Shown here piece by piece: positions 38,534-52,412 of a stretch of 64,000 bases of DNA; the first letter of the stretch is position 1, and the number at the start of each line of letters is the position of its first letter. Location: the NCBI GenBank assembly GCA_963675135.1, contig OY776124.1:16304066-16368065 (forward strand), written 5' to 3'. Below the pieces are notes generated by a model. That model was not told where the DNA came from. It ran no database searches and saw nothing but the letters and a program-made list of their open reading frames with translations. Made by a program: the position numbers and the translations under genes. This DNA comes from Galeopsis tetrahit. Its lineage: Eukaryota; Streptophyta; Magnoliopsida; Lamiales; Lamiaceae.

Positions 38534-40373
38534 CAGAATTTCGTCCCCGAAATTTCGCCTACTCAATTCTCTTAGTTATTGCGAGTATTCCACTAAGATC
38601 TTATTTCCTGTTACCAAAGTAGTTCTTTCTTATTTCCCATATCTACTCCAATAAACTAACCAAATGTATTTCGTGATTTCGTAACATACGAGTCTTCATT
38701 CCCAAGTTTGTTATAGGCGCATCCCCATAAGTCAAATCACGTCTTATATCTAAGCCTTGAAACTGATAATATTATCTAAGTTACCCAAGTATTTTTCCTC
38801 ATCTTAAGAATGTAAAGGTTGATATTATTTATCGTTCATCCAATTCTAGCTTCGCTCATTCTATAGGTTTTTGGTTCTCATATATTCCTGGACTGTGTAT
38901 TCTTTGTAATAATCTCTTCCTCAATACTTTTTATTCCCAAATTTCCTCAAACATTTAAACACAAGAGAGTGGGATGCTAATGTATTTTAAGAAATACATA
39001 AGTAGGTGGTCCGGATACTAGCAACATACCTATAACGATGTCAATTTCCATCAATATTTTTTTTTCCTCAAGTATTTTCATCCTCCTAGACTTCTTATTT
39101 CTCAAGTATTTCCATCAATGTATGTTTTCCTCAAGTATTCCGATACTAGACCATTCCTAATTTCTCGAGGGTTTAAAAAGTAGTAGTTCTCGCTTGGCAG
39201 AAGTCGTAAACACATAAATTGTTCGATGACCTCTATAGTTCTAGACAAAGGTAGAGGCACTGGCACAATTGGGGGCAGGAATTAATATGTATGAGGTTAT
39301 GTAGGGTATGAGAATTCCTTAACCATTCAACTCTAGGAGTTACATTATGAGGTTTCTTGTCCTATTGTTTCTTCGTAAAGGTTATGGGCCTCTATCATGT
39401 AGTGTTTCTGTTGATGTAATCTAAAGGTATGAAAGAAAAGAATATTATATTACTATTTCATATATAGGTATGATAAAACTTCAAAAACAGAACCCAAAAT
39501 CGTAACAACAAGGTACTAGCACCAGATCTACATTAGGAGTACGCGGTACATTGGAACACATTGTGGCCACAATGGCACAATGACGGCACTCGAAATTTGT
39601 ATGTTAGGAACCATTGATCGCATGTCATTAAAGCAATAGTTAGGTAAAAGTAACAGATAGAATAATACAATCTCACTTGAAGTAAGTTGCATAACATTAT
39701 ATATATACTGATTAAAACATGGAGTGACCTTCCCCATTGAAAAAGAACAACAGTCCCGATAAGATAAAACAAGATCATAAGCATCTAGAGTTTTCTAGCC
39801 TATACAGTGAGATAGGGACTGAAGTCAAAGTAAAATATAGCTTTTAGGTCTGCCCTTTTTATTTTCACAAAGCAAAGAGGTCTAACTGTCTACAATAAAT
39901 GCGGGGGAATAGTATCATAAGTATCGTGATCACACGCAAAATATTTTTATAAACTTCCACTTGTACTCTAGAAAGCAAGTAAATCATTTCATAACATTCC
40001 TCTTTCATTTAATAGACATGTCGGAGCAATGCATATCTTATCATTTCTCTCTTTAGTAACTTCTGTAAATTATGCAACTCAAAGTCCTCAAAATCTTTAT
40101 TCAATTTTACTTGAAAACCATTAAAATAATTACATACCTCGAGGTGCTTCGGCTGCGGCAGGAGACACATTTTCCCCTTAGTAACATTATATAAGTACCC
40201 TTCATAGATCTTAGTTCAAGGTTTTAATAATCATGTTATACTTAGGATATAAATATTTTGCTCTTTAATCTTTTTAAAAAAGGTAATTTATATTATGAAA
40301 AAGGAGTTTACTTATTTATAAAATTTTGAATACTGAAAATAAATTTTAATTTTTGTCCGAAGGTTTGAACATA

Positions 40374-40386
40374 GGCTCTGATACCA
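40374..40386 (-). other. Primer binding site (initiator-Met tRNA type)
   Basis: The minus strand reads TGGTATCAGAGCC two bases inside the end of the middle LTR. A second copy at 45619-45631 follows the 5' LTR. Confidence 0.92.
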
Positions 40387-40388
40387 CC

Positions 40389-43300
40389 TGTAACGCCCCG
40401 AATCCGGAATGCAGCCCTTGAGGCTCAAACACTCTAAATTCGAGTCGCCACTTAGTTACCGAAAATCCGAACCTAAAAATTTCTTTTAAAAATACAATAA
40501 CACAAGCAATATAATAAGAGTTTTGCAGCGGAAATAATTAAAGACAAATATAAGTTGCAATAAAATCAGTGTGGGCCCATTTATTAAAACTTAGAATATG
40601 ATAAGTAGCAGTCGTTTTGAAAATAGCATACATATGGTTATCGAGTAACTTTAGGAAAGTTGTCACTTGGCATAAGAATAAAATCGTCTATCATAAGACA
40701 TTTCATTTATTATAATATGTCTTAAATATATGTAATATTATAGCATCTTAATGTGGGGAAACTCCGTTTCGTCCCTGCTGCAACACCGGCCCCTCTCGAT
40801 CATAACCTGAAAATATTAGTTTTGGGGTGTGAGATAAAAATCTCAGTGGATGTCCTGTACGCTGTTATACAGATTGGCAGTACGCCGAAAATAGTTTATC
40901 TTAACATTTTATCGTAAATTATTCCTTATTATTTTGTGTAGTGAATTTATCGTTCACTGAGGATTCATAATGTATTCTTATTCATAACCATAGATCATAC
41001 TTGCCATAAATCATCATATATCATACTTATCATAAATCATCATTATCATCATATCATATATCATGTAACATCATTATCATATATCATATGGGACACTGGT
41101 AGCGACTCTACCACATGCTACCCCCTAAACGCTTCCACCTCCTTCTAGGACACTGATAGCGACTCTATCACATGCTACCCCCATAAACACTTTCCCGCCT
41201 CCTCCGTGAAACACATATTGGGACACTGATAGCGACTCTATCACATGCTACCCCCATAAACACTTTCCCGCCACCTCCGTGAAATCGTAATTTATGTATC
41301 ACACATATAATATATATTATAATTATTATTGCATTCTTGTGTTCTTAGTTATATGTTGATGTTTGTTTAGTTCAGTTCAGAATACACCAACAGTCCATAT
41401 AACATTTACATCGGCAATACAGTAGTGACACCCACCTGGTTAACTTTTAAGAAAAGCTACAAACTTCTTGAATGATTTTAGCAAGCGTAACACAGAAGAG
41501 GCCGTCCGAGCTCCGATTGGGCCACACTTCGCCTAACACGTTTTCTTGAATATTTAATTGTTTATCAGAACTCTTGTTTCTTAATTTTACTTAACAATTC
41601 ATCTTCATGAAAATCTTATAATCACATAACAAGTAATACCACAATAATAAATTTAATAAAATACATTTTAACATATACCAATTAGTGATTTTAACAAATA
41701 ATAACGATTTATAAAATAACTCATTATTAATTTAAACAGATACTTCACTTCACAATTAAAAAGAAGGAACATATATAATAAAATTATCAAACACTAAGAT
41801 TAACTCCAATCATTCAAAAGCTTCATTTTTATCAATTTCGATCCTAGCCACTTACGAAAGTATTGCAACTACTGCAAACATCTTAACATGCATTAGAATG
41901 TCAATAAAATTATGTTTAAATATATTTCAATTAAACAAAGAGTGTATTTATGCATATTTCAAAACTGGTCCTTTTTGCTCGGAAAATTATAATAAAATAG
42001 CTATAGTTGTTTGATTTTTATGAAAATCATTTCCTTAGCATTTCAAAATATTTCTATCAACATAGATATTTTTCCAGAATATAATTGTGACTCAAAAGAT
42101 AATATTTGTAATTTTGCAAAATTGGACATTCTTAAAATAGTGAATTTTTGCGTATGTTCGTCAATCATTTCTCGTCAAACGGTTAATTCAATTAACATGA
42201 AATATTGGGTTAATTACACTATGATATATCAAGTTTACTGGCAATAAAAACGTTTGTGAAAAACGCATCTCGAAGTCGAGTAAAAATTACCCCGAAGTAC
42301 TGAAAATAAAACGAATGCTCTGTTTTTCCCAGCTTTCCCAGCTTTCTGCCCCATATTAAAAATTGAATAACTCTCAATATACTCGGTCAATTTGTGTCAT
42401 CTTTTATATTAAAATACTTTACCATATGGAGTTCATACCCTATTTGGTTTCGAGTCAAAATCATTTTTCTATTGAAAGATATGGACTCCCAAAATCACTG
42501 CAGTCAACACAAAATTCCAGCTTGTATCGTAAACTTTGAAAAATCATTTTATACACTTAACTCACGTTTTCAACCAATTAAACACACATAACATATAACA
42601 TACTTGTTATACAACATATATATCACAATTTCCAAAAGATTCGAGTACCGAAAAATCATAAACGGAAATCGAAATTTACGCAAATAGCATATAAATGTTT
42701 GTGTGTTAAAACCTGTGTAGTTTACTCGATTCAGGCTGTGATATGGATTCGAATTCATATGGGAACCTGGGGGATCGATCAAGGATGAAGTTGGCTTGAG
42801 TTCTTCATGATTGTTGCAAGATTATTGAAGAAATAGTTATCCAATACGACTTCGAAATGAAAGGCAGCGGCAGAGAAGAAAAAGGTGTGGTGTTCTTCAT
42901 TCCTCTTGAATCATATGGGCTGTTCTTCGATGCTAGGAATCGAAATCAACTCGGGTATGTAAAGTTGGGTGGACCAAAATTAACCACCTGAACCTTTTTT
43001 TTTTTTTTTATTTAATAATTAAAGTAGTAGATGTTTTATAATTTATCGCGGTATTCGTTAGTACTCGGTATTTACTACGAAGTTGTTACTTATTTTTGTG
43101 TTAGTTTTTCGCGGAAAATTACACGAGAGCTATAAATATTTATTTAGGATTTATGGCGATAAAATCGTCGCACTTTGAGATAAAAATTATTAAATTATAA
43201 ATTCTACTTACGACTACTTATATTATTTTAGTTTTAAATTCCAATATTAATTTAATAGCGAATTTATCAGAAAGAGTCCTAATATAAAATAAACTCAGAT

Positions 43301-43763
43301 AAGACAAACATTATATCACAAAGACACGAAAAGCATGGCAACCAAGTAAATGTAATTTTCATAATTATAAATTTTCAATGTATCAAATATTATATCAATG
43401 ATCAAGCAAGTAAATGAATCAGACCTCTATATTTTATATTAAGATTGAAATGCCGTGGCAATTACTATTTATTAAAATGCATATTACGCCTCGTTAAGTT
43501 GTTTATCACATAAGCTTTTGATAAAATGATTTGTAAGGTTATTAATTAGATTTATTTCATTTCGACACTTATTAAATATTCATCAAACCTTATACTTCTT
43601 TTATTTCTTTATTAAGTGCTAGGAGTGTTGCCCGACCAGAATGCTCGTCCGTCTTCCTGAAAATCAAATCTTTTAGAAACAAATAACGACGTTAATATAG
43701 TTGAAAATTCTTAAATAATTTTTTTCCTTTATTTCATATTAAATTTTGGGACGGGGTGTTACA
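40389..43763 (-). mobile_element. Middle LTR (3375 bp, 285-bp deletion)
   Basis: Same as the right LTR except for one substitution noticed by eye. The deletion junction is TATGT at 42956-42960. It shares every variant seen with the right LTR against the left LTR, so it derives from the right one. Confidence 0.93.
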
Positions 43764-45633
43764 TCCTTACCCCCTTAACAGAATTTCGTCCCCGAAATTT
43801 CGCCTACTCAATTCTCTTAGTTATTGCGAGTATTCCACTAAGATCTTATTTCCTGTTACCAAAGTAGTTCTTTCTTATTTCCCATATCTACTCCAATAAA
43901 CTAACCAAATGTATTTCGTGATTTCGTAACATACGAGTCTTCATTCCCAAGTTTGTTATAGGCGCATCCCCATAAGTCAAATCACGTCTTATATCTAAGC
44001 CTTGAAACTGATAATATTATCTAAGTTACCCAAGTATTTTTCCTCATCTTAAGAATGTAAAGGTTGATATTATTTATCGTTCATCCAATTCTAGCTTCGC
44101 TCATTCTATAGGTTTTTGGTTCTCATATATTCCTGGACTGTGTATTCTTTGTAATAATCTCTTCCTCAATACTTTTTATTCCCAAATTTCCTCAAACATT
44201 TAAACACAAGAGAGTGGGATGCTAATGTATTTTAAGAAATACATAAGTAGGTGGTCCGGATACTAGCAACATACCTATAACGATGTCAATTTCCATCAAT
44301 ATTTTTTTTTCCTCAAGTATTTTCATCCTCCTAGACTTCTTATTTCTCAAGTATTTCCATCAATGTATGTTTTCCTCAAGTATTCCGATACTAGACCATT
44401 CCTAATTTCTCGAGGGTTTAAAAAGTAGTAGTTCTCGCTTGGCAGAAGTCGTAAACACATAAATTGTTCGATGACCTCTATAGTTCTAGACAAAGGTAGA
44501 GGCACTGGCACAATTGGGGGCAGGAATTAATATGTATGAGGTTATGTAGGGTATGAGAATTCCTTAACCATTCAACTCTAGGAGTTACATTATGAGGTTT
44601 CTTGTCCTATTGTTTCTTCGTAAAGGTTATGGGCCTCTATCATGTAGTGTTTCTGTTGATGTAATCTAAAGGTATGAAAGAAAAGAATATTATATTACTA
44701 TTTCATATATAGGTATGATAAAACTTCAAAAACAGAACCCAAAATCGTAACAACAAGGTACTAGCACCAGATCTACATTAGGAGTACGCGGTACATTGGA
44801 ACACATTGTGGCCACAATGGCACAATGACGGCACTCGAAATTTGTATGTTAGGAACCATTGATCGCATGTCATTAAAGCAATAGTTAGGTAAAAGTAACA
44901 GATAGAATAATACAATCTCACTTGAAGTAAGTTGCATAACATTATATATATACTGATTAAAACATGGAGTGACCTTCCCCATTGAAAAAGAACAACAGTC
45001 CCGATAAGATAAAACAAGATCATAAGCATCTAGAGTTTTCTAGCCTATACAGTGAGATAGGGACTGAAGTCAAAGTAAAATATAGCTTTTAGGTCTGCCC
45101 TTTTTATTTTCACAAAGCAAAGAGGTCTAACTGTCTACAATAAATGCGGGGGAATAGTATCATAAGTATCGTGATCACACGCAAAATATTTTTATAAACT
45201 TCCACTTGTACTCTAGAAAGCAAGTAAATCATTTCATAACATTCCTCTTTCATTTAATAGACATGTCGGAGCAATGCATATCTTATCATTTCTCTCTTTA
45301 GTAACTTCTGTAAATTATGCAACTCAAAGTCCTCAAAATCTTTATTCAATTTTACTTGAAAACCATTAAAATAATTACATACCTCGAGGTGCTTCGGCTG
45401 CGGCAGGAGACACATTTTCCCCTTAGTAACATTATATAAGTACCCTTCATAGATCTTAGTTCAAGGTTTTAATAATCATGTTATACTTAGGATATAAATA
45501 TTTTGCTCTTTAATCTTTTTAAAAAAGGTAATTTATATTATGAAAAAGGAGTTTACTTATTTATAAAATTTTGAATACTGAAAATAAATTTTAATTTTTG
45601 TCCGAAGGTTTGAACATAGGCTCTGATACCACC
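43764..45633 (-). mobile_element. Second internal region (1870 bp)
   Basis: Same length and apparently the same sequence as the first internal region, with purine tract and PBS at its ends. No recognisable gag or pol. Confidence 0.88.
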
Positions 45634-48600
45634 TGTAACGCCCCGAATCCGGAATGCAGCCCTTGAGGCTCAAACACTCTAAATTCGAGTCGCCACTTAG
45701 TTACCGAAAATCCGAACCTAAAAATTTCTTTTAAAAATACAATAACACAAGCAATATAATAAGAGTTTTGCAGCGGAAATAATTAAAGACAAATATAAGT
45801 TGCAATAAAATCAGTGTGGGCCCATTTATTAAAACTTAGAATATGATAAGTAGCAGTCGTTTTGAAAATAGCATACATATGGTTATCGAGTAACTTTAGG
45901 AAAGTTGTCACTTGGCATAAGAATAAAATCGTCTATCATAAGACATTTCATTTATTATAATATGTCTTAAATATATGTAATATTATAGCATCTTAATGTG
46001 GGGAAACTCCGTTTCGTCCCTGCTGCAACACCGGCCCCTCTCGATCATAACCTGAAAATATTAGTTTTGGGGTGTGAGATAAAAATCTCAGTGGATGTCC
46101 TGTACGCTGTTATACAGATTGGCAGTACGCCGAAAATAGTTTATCTTAACATTTTATCGTAAATTATTCCTTATTATTTTGTGTAGTGAATTTATCGTTC
46201 ACTGAGGATTCATAATGTATTCTTATTCATAACCATAGATCATACTTGCCATAAATCATCATATATCATACTTATCATAAATCATCATTATCATCATATC
46301 ATATATCATGTAACATCATTATCATATATCATATGGGACACTGGTAGCGACTCTACCACATGCTACCCCCTAAACGCTTCCACCTCCTTCTAGGACACTG
46401 ATAGCGACTCTATCACATGCTACCCCCATAAACACTTTCCCGCCTCCTCCGTGAAACACATATTGGGACACTGATAGCGACTCTATCACATGCTACCCCC
46501 ATAAACACTTTCCCGCCACCTCCGTGAAATCGTAATTTATGTATCACACATATAATATATATTATAATTATTATTGCATTCTTGTGTTCTTAGTTATATG
46601 TTGATGTTTGTTTAGTTCAGTTCAGAATACACCAACAGTCCATATAACATTTACATCGGCAATACAGTAGTGACACCCACCTGGTTAACTTTTAAGAAAA
46701 GCTACAAACTTCTTGAATGATTTTAGCAAGCGTAACACAGAAGAGGCCGTCCGAGCTCCGATTGGGCCACACTTCGCCTAACACGTTTTCTTGAATATTT
46801 AATTGTTTATCAGAACTCTTGTTTCTTAATTTTACTTAACAATTCATCTTCATGAAAATCTTATAATCACATAACAAGTAATACCACAATAATAAATTTA
46901 ATAAAATACATTTTAACATATACCAATTAGTGATTTTAACAAATAATAACGATTTATAAAATAACTCATTATTAATTTAAACAGATACTTCACTTCACAA
47001 TTAAAAAGAAGGAACATATATAATAAAATTATCAAACACTAAGATTAACTCCAATCATTCAAAAGCTTCATTTTTATCAATTTCGATCCTAGCCACTTAC
47101 GAAAGTATTGCAACTACTGCAAACATCTTAACATGCATTAGAATGTCAATAAAATTATGTTTAAATATATTTCAATTAAACAAAGAGTGTATTTATGCAT
47201 ATTTCAAAACTGGTCCTTTTTGCTCGGAAAATTATAATAAAATAGCTATAGTTGTTTGATTTTTATGAAAATCATTTCCTTAGCATTTCAAAATATTTCT
47301 ATCAACATAGATATTTTTCCAGAATATAATTGTGACTCAAAAGATAATATTTGTAATTTTGCAAAATTGGACATTCTTAAAATAGTGAATTTTTGCGTAT
47401 GTTCGTCAATCATTTCTCGTCAAACGGTTAATTCAATTAACATGAAATATTGGGTTAATTACACTATGATATATCAAGTTTACTGGCAATAAAAACGTTT
47501 GTGAAAAACGCATCTCGAAGTCGAGTAAAAATTACCCCGAAGTACTGAAAATAAAACGAATGCTCTGTTTTTCCCAGCTTTCCCAGCTTTCTGCCCCATA
47601 TTAAAAATTGAATAACTCTCAATATACTCGGTCAATTTGTGTCATCTTTTATATTAAAATACTTTACCATATGGAGTTCATACCCTATTTGGTTTCGAGT
47701 CAAAATCATTTTTCTATTGAAAGATATGGACTCCCAAAATCACTGCAGTCAACACAAAATTCCAGCTTGTATCGTAAACTTTGAAAAATCATTTTATACA
47801 CTTAACTCACGTTTTCAACCAATTAAACACACATAACATATAACATACTTGTTATACAACATATATATCACAATTTCCAAAAGATTCGAGTACCGAAAAA
47901 TCATAAACGGAAATTGAAATTTACGCAAATAGCATATAAATGTTTGTGTGTTAAAACCTGTGTAGTTTACTCGATTCAGGCTGTGATATGGATTCGAATT
48001 CATATGGGAACCTGGGGGATCGATCAAGGATGAAGTTGGCTTGAGTTCTTCATGATTGTTGCAAGATTATTGAAGAAATAGTTATCCAATACGACTTCGA
48101 AATGAAAGGCAGCGGCAGAGAAGAAAAAGGTGTGGTGTTCTTCATTCCTCTTGAATCATATGGGCTGTTCTTCGATGCTAGGAATCGAAATCAACTCGGG
48201 TATGTAAAGTTGGGTGGACCAAAATTAACCACCTGAACCTTTTTTTTTTTTTTTATTTAATAATTAAAGTAGTAGATGTTTTATAATTTATCGCGGTATT
48301 CGTTAGTACTCGGTATTTACTACGAAGTTGTTACTTATTTTTGTGTTAGTTTTTCGCGGAAAATTACACGAGAGCTATAAATATTTATTTAGGATTTATG
48401 GCGATAAAATCGTCGCACTTTGAGATAAAAATTATTAAATTATAAATTCTACTTACGACTACTTATATTATTTTAGTTTTAAATTCCAATATTAATTTAA
48501 TAGCGAATTTATCAGAAAGAGTCCTAATATAAAATAAACTCAGATAAGACAAACATTATATCACAAAGACACGAAAAGCATGGCAACCAAGTAAATGTAA

Positions 48601-49008
48601 TTTTCATAATTATAAATTTTCAATGTATCAAATATTATATCAATGATCAAGCAAGTAAATGAATCAGACCTCTATATTTTATATTAAGATTGAAATGCCG
48701 TGGCAATTACTATTTATTAAAATGCATATTACGCCTCGTTAAGTTGTTTATCACATAAGCTTTTGATAAAATGATTTGTAAGGTTATTAATTAGATTTAT
48801 TTCATTTCGACACTTATTAAATATTCATCAAACCTTATACTTCTTTTATTTCTTTATTAAGTGCTAGGAGTGTTGCCCGACCAGAATGCTCGTCCGTCTT
48901 CCTGAAAATCAAATCTTTTAGAAACAAATAACGACGTTAATATAGTTGAAAATTCTTAAATAATTTTTTTCCTTTATTTCATATTAAATTTTGGGACGGG
49001 GTGTTACA
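45634..49008 (-). mobile_element. 5' LTR (3375 bp, 285-bp deletion)
   Basis: Rightmost LTR, upstream for this minus-strand element. It carries the same deletion as the middle LTR (junction 48201-48205) and so lacks the candidate TATA box. It has one private substitution near 47914 (AAATTGAAA versus AAATCGAAA). Confidence 0.93.
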
Positions 49009-49013
49009 AATAA
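49009..49013. other. Target-site duplication AATAA, right copy
   Basis: AATAA follows GTGTTACA and continues as GATTCCAAC, matching the array unit. Confidence 0.95.
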
Positions 49014-50468
49014 GATTCCAACTTTTTATAATGTTAGACTGGATATTTATTTTTCAAATGTTAATTTTAATCTTAGTTTTTGTTAAATTATTTCGAAATG
49101 GTGTTTTTGGTGTGCAAGATCTTGATTTAATTTGAATCCCTTTTTGTTGTGGATCTTTAGGACAATTTTATCATAATTCTTAGAGCAATTTTATCCTAAT
49201 TTTAAGATTAAATAGTTTGGTTCTTTTTAATTAAGGAAAAAATCATTTTGTGTTGTGTTGCCATTTGGAATGATCAGGAGTATTTATTATCATGCTAACC
49301 ATTTTGGACTCCCATTTTAATTTGTAATACTTTAAAATGTAAAACAACATATAAAATTGAAGAAAAATGATAAAGTTACCATTTATAAATCCTTGATCTT
49401 GAGCATTCTCTTTCAAACTCCCTTCTCTACCTAATAAAATTTTCTTTAAAAAATATTTAAAAAAATTCCCATCTCTTTTCTAACCTATTATTTAAAGGCA
49501 CGTCGCATGTTGTAGAATACCCTAACCTCAATTTATTCTTATCAGCCGTCGTGTGTTCCTCCCCTCCCCACCCCTCTCACAAAGTCGATCAACCATCGAT
49601 CTTCAGGTAATTTTCATTTTCTCCCTAAATTAAAACCCTTGTGTGTTTCCCTTTAATTAGTGTTAATCAATTGAATTAATACTACTCATTTGCAGCAAGT
49701 AAAAATTAAGAATGGCGAGGAAGATTCGGTCTTTATAAGCGTTTTCGATGCTGAAGAAGACAAACAGGTAAATTTCATTTTGAACCTTTAATTACTTTGT
49801 TTAATTATTTCAAACTGGTATGCAATTCATGGAAAATATCTAGGACTTACATATAACATATAATTTTATTTGATTTGAATAAAAAAATTGTCTATTTCAT
49901 CTATCAATTTATTTCTTTCTGGTAAAAAAAATATTCATTTTTCTAATTTTTATTCTCTAAATCAGGATGAGATCCATAATTTAAATAGAGCTAGTATTGT
50001 AGAGTTAAATGCACAATTCTTATTATATATCACAAGATCTTTACAAATCATCGGGAAATACGCTGAATGATCGCCAATGAGGAATGCAAGAAATGATGAG
50101 AAGAAATTTACGTTGTATAAAAAAGGAAAGAGTGAGAAAAAAGAGAGCAAATTTTTGTGTTAGAGGCACGCCTCTATATATATTCAATATTCTTCATTAA
50201 TTTTCTTTATTTCATTCTTTCACGAGGCGCGGATGTAACCCGCGGCTTTTCAAGAAGCGCGAGTGCAGCTTGCGCCTATGCTTAAATTGATAAAAAAAAA
50301 AAATTTTAAAAAAGAGAAAGAAAATGCACGAAATGAAGAGAAAAAAATGTGCGATGTAGGGAAAAGGAAGGAGAGAGAAAAAAAGATTACAAATTTTTGT
50401 GTCAAGAGGCGTGCCTCTATATACATTCAATTTTTTTCATTAATTTTCCCGTTTATACATAAGCAAAA

Positions 50469-52339
50469 CCTTATCTTATAATATAACCCTATATATATAT
50501 ATATATATATATATAAAAGTTGAAAATCCCAACCCACCCCTTAAGTTATTTTCACAAGTGAGAGCATGTTCAAGTTTCGATCTTCAGGCAGTCAGGTTAA
50601 TTCTTCTTCTCATTTTCGTTAAAAACCTTCAAATTTATTTTTCATTCGTTTTTAATTAGAATTGATCAATTGGATATTTAGTTCCTGCAAGTAGAAATGA
50701 TAAATAAGATTCCAACTTTTTATAATGTTAGACTGGATATTTATTTTTCAAATGTTAATTTTAATCTAGTTTTTGTTAAATTACTTCGAAATGGTGTTTT
50801 TGGTGTGCAAGATCTTGATTTAATTTGAATCCCTTTTTGTTGTGGATCTTTAGGACAATTTTATCATAATTTTTGAGCAATTTTATCCTAATTTTAAGAT
50901 TAAATAGTTTGGTTGGATATTTATTTTTCTAATGTTAATTTTAATCTTAGTTTTTGTTAAATTACTTCGAAATGGTGTTTTTTGGTGTGCAAGATCTTGA
51001 TTTAATTTGAATCCCTTTTTGTTGTGGATCTTTAGGACAATTTTATCATAATTTTTAGAGCAATTTTATCCTAATTTTAAGATTAAATAGTTTGGTTCTT
51101 TTTAATTAAGGAAAAAATCATTTTGTGTTGTGTTGCCATTTGGAATTATCAGGAGTATTTATTATCATGCTAACCATTTTGGACTCCCATTTTAATTTGT
51201 AATACTTTAAAATGTAAAACAACATATAAAATTGAAGAAAAATGATAAAGTTACCATTTATAAATTCTTGATCTTGAGCATTCTCTTTCAAACTCCCATC
51301 TCTACCTAATAAAATTTTCTTAAAAAAAATATTTAAAAAAATTCCCATCTTTTTTCTAACCTATTATTTAAAGGCACGTCGCATGTTGTAGAATACCCTA
51401 ACCTCAATTTATTCTTATCAGCCGTCGTGTGTTCCTCCGCTCCCCACCCCTCTCACAAAGTCGATCAACTATCGATCTTCAGGTAATTCTCATTTTCTCC
51501 CTAAATTAAAACCCTTGTGTGTTTCCCTTTAATTAGTGTTAATCAATTTAATTAATGCTACTCATTTGCAGCAAGTAAAAATTAAGAATGGCGAGGAAGA
51601 TTTGGTCTTTATAAGCGTTTTCGATGCTGAAGAAGACAAACTGGTAAATTTCATTTTCAACCTTTAATTACTTTGTTTAATTATTTCAAACTGGTATGCA
51701 ATTCATGGAAAAAATCTAGCACTTACATATAACATATAATTTTATTTGATTTGAATAAAAAAATTGTCTATTTGATCTATCGATTTATTTCTTTCTGGTA
51801 AAAAAAATATTCATTTTTCTAATTTTTATTCTCTAAATCAGGATGAGATCCATAATTTAAATAGAGCTAGTATTGTAGAGTTAAATGCACAATTCTTATT
51901 ATATATCACAAGATCTTTACAAATCATCGGGAAATACGCTGAATGATCGCCAATGAGGAATGCACGAAATGATGAGAAGAAATTTGCGTTGTAGAAAAAA
52001 GGAAAGAGAGAGAAAAAAGAGAGCAGATTTTTGTGTTAGAGGCACGCCTCTATATATATTCAATATTTTTCATTAATTTTCTTTATTTCATTCTTTCAAG
52101 AGGCGCGGATGTAACCCGCAGCTTTTCAAGAAGCGCGAGTGCAGCTTGCGCCTATGCTTAAATTGATAAAAAAAAAAATTTAAAAAGATAGAAAATGCAC
52201 GAAATGAAGAGAAAAAAATGTGTGTTGTAGGGAAAAGGAAGGAGAGAGAAAAAAAGATTACAAAATTTTGTGTCAAGAGGCGTGCCTCTATATACATTCA
52301 ATTTTTTTCATTAATTTTTCCGTTTATACATAAACAAAA
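50469..52339 (+). repeat. Array unit 22 (type D, third A-D dimer)
   Basis: 1871 bp. Exons 50566-50595, 51572-51643 (GATTTG, CTG) and 51842-51946; open frame. The internal duplication is at 50735-51097. Confidence 0.95.
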
Positions 52340-52356
52340 CCTTATCTTATAATATA

Positions 52357-52412
<56 letters not shown>

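Larger units (their letters stand above)
38519..40388 (-). mobile_element. First internal region (1870 bp, no coding capacity)
   Basis: Bounded by the purine tract (38519-38533, complement) and the PBS (40374-40386, complement). Only short frames, all under 90 codons. Near the PBS the minus strand reads SPAAAEAPRG just before a GTATGT donor-like site (about 40131-40170), perhaps a relic of a gag start; this is a guess. The second internal region appears identical. Confidence 0.88.
34860..49008 (-). mobile_element. Tandem (three-LTR) non-coding LTR retrotransposon, LARD-like
   Basis: On the minus strand the order is 5' LTR (45634-49008), internal, LTR (40389-43763), internal, 3' LTR (34860-38518). 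LTR ends are TGTAACACCCCG and CGGGGCGTTACA. A PBS matching initiator-Met tRNA (TGGTATCAGAGCC) follows the LTR after 2 nt. A purine tract AAGGGGGTAAGGA precedes the next LTR. The flanking 5-bp duplication AATAA restores the intact array sequence. No protein domain is visible; internal regions are only 1870 bp. Just before the purine tract is AATTTCGGGGACGAAATT, which from general knowledge is typical of the 3' end of plant Ty3/gypsy (chromovirus) elements, so a gypsy-derived non-autonomous element is likely. Confidence 0.93.
34614..50468 (+). repeat. Array unit 21 (type A, split by the LTR element)
   Basis: Left part 34614-34859, right part 49014-50468 (about 1.70 kb once the insert and one target duplication are removed). 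Exon 1 is 34711-34740, exon 2 is 49696-49767 (CAG) and exon 3 is 49966-50070. The insert sits in intron 1 in antisense orientation, so the coding frame is intact but the intron is 14 kb longer. Confidence 0.96.

Noticed and set aside
39528..39784. 69- and 83-aa minus-strand frames in the internal region
   Set aside because: Overlapping frames with no gag or pol motif; too short and no coding bias.
34860..49008. Three independent nested LTR insertions
   Set aside because: Only the outermost ends have the AATAA duplication; inner LTR borders go straight into PBS or purine tract, so it is one tandemly duplicated element.
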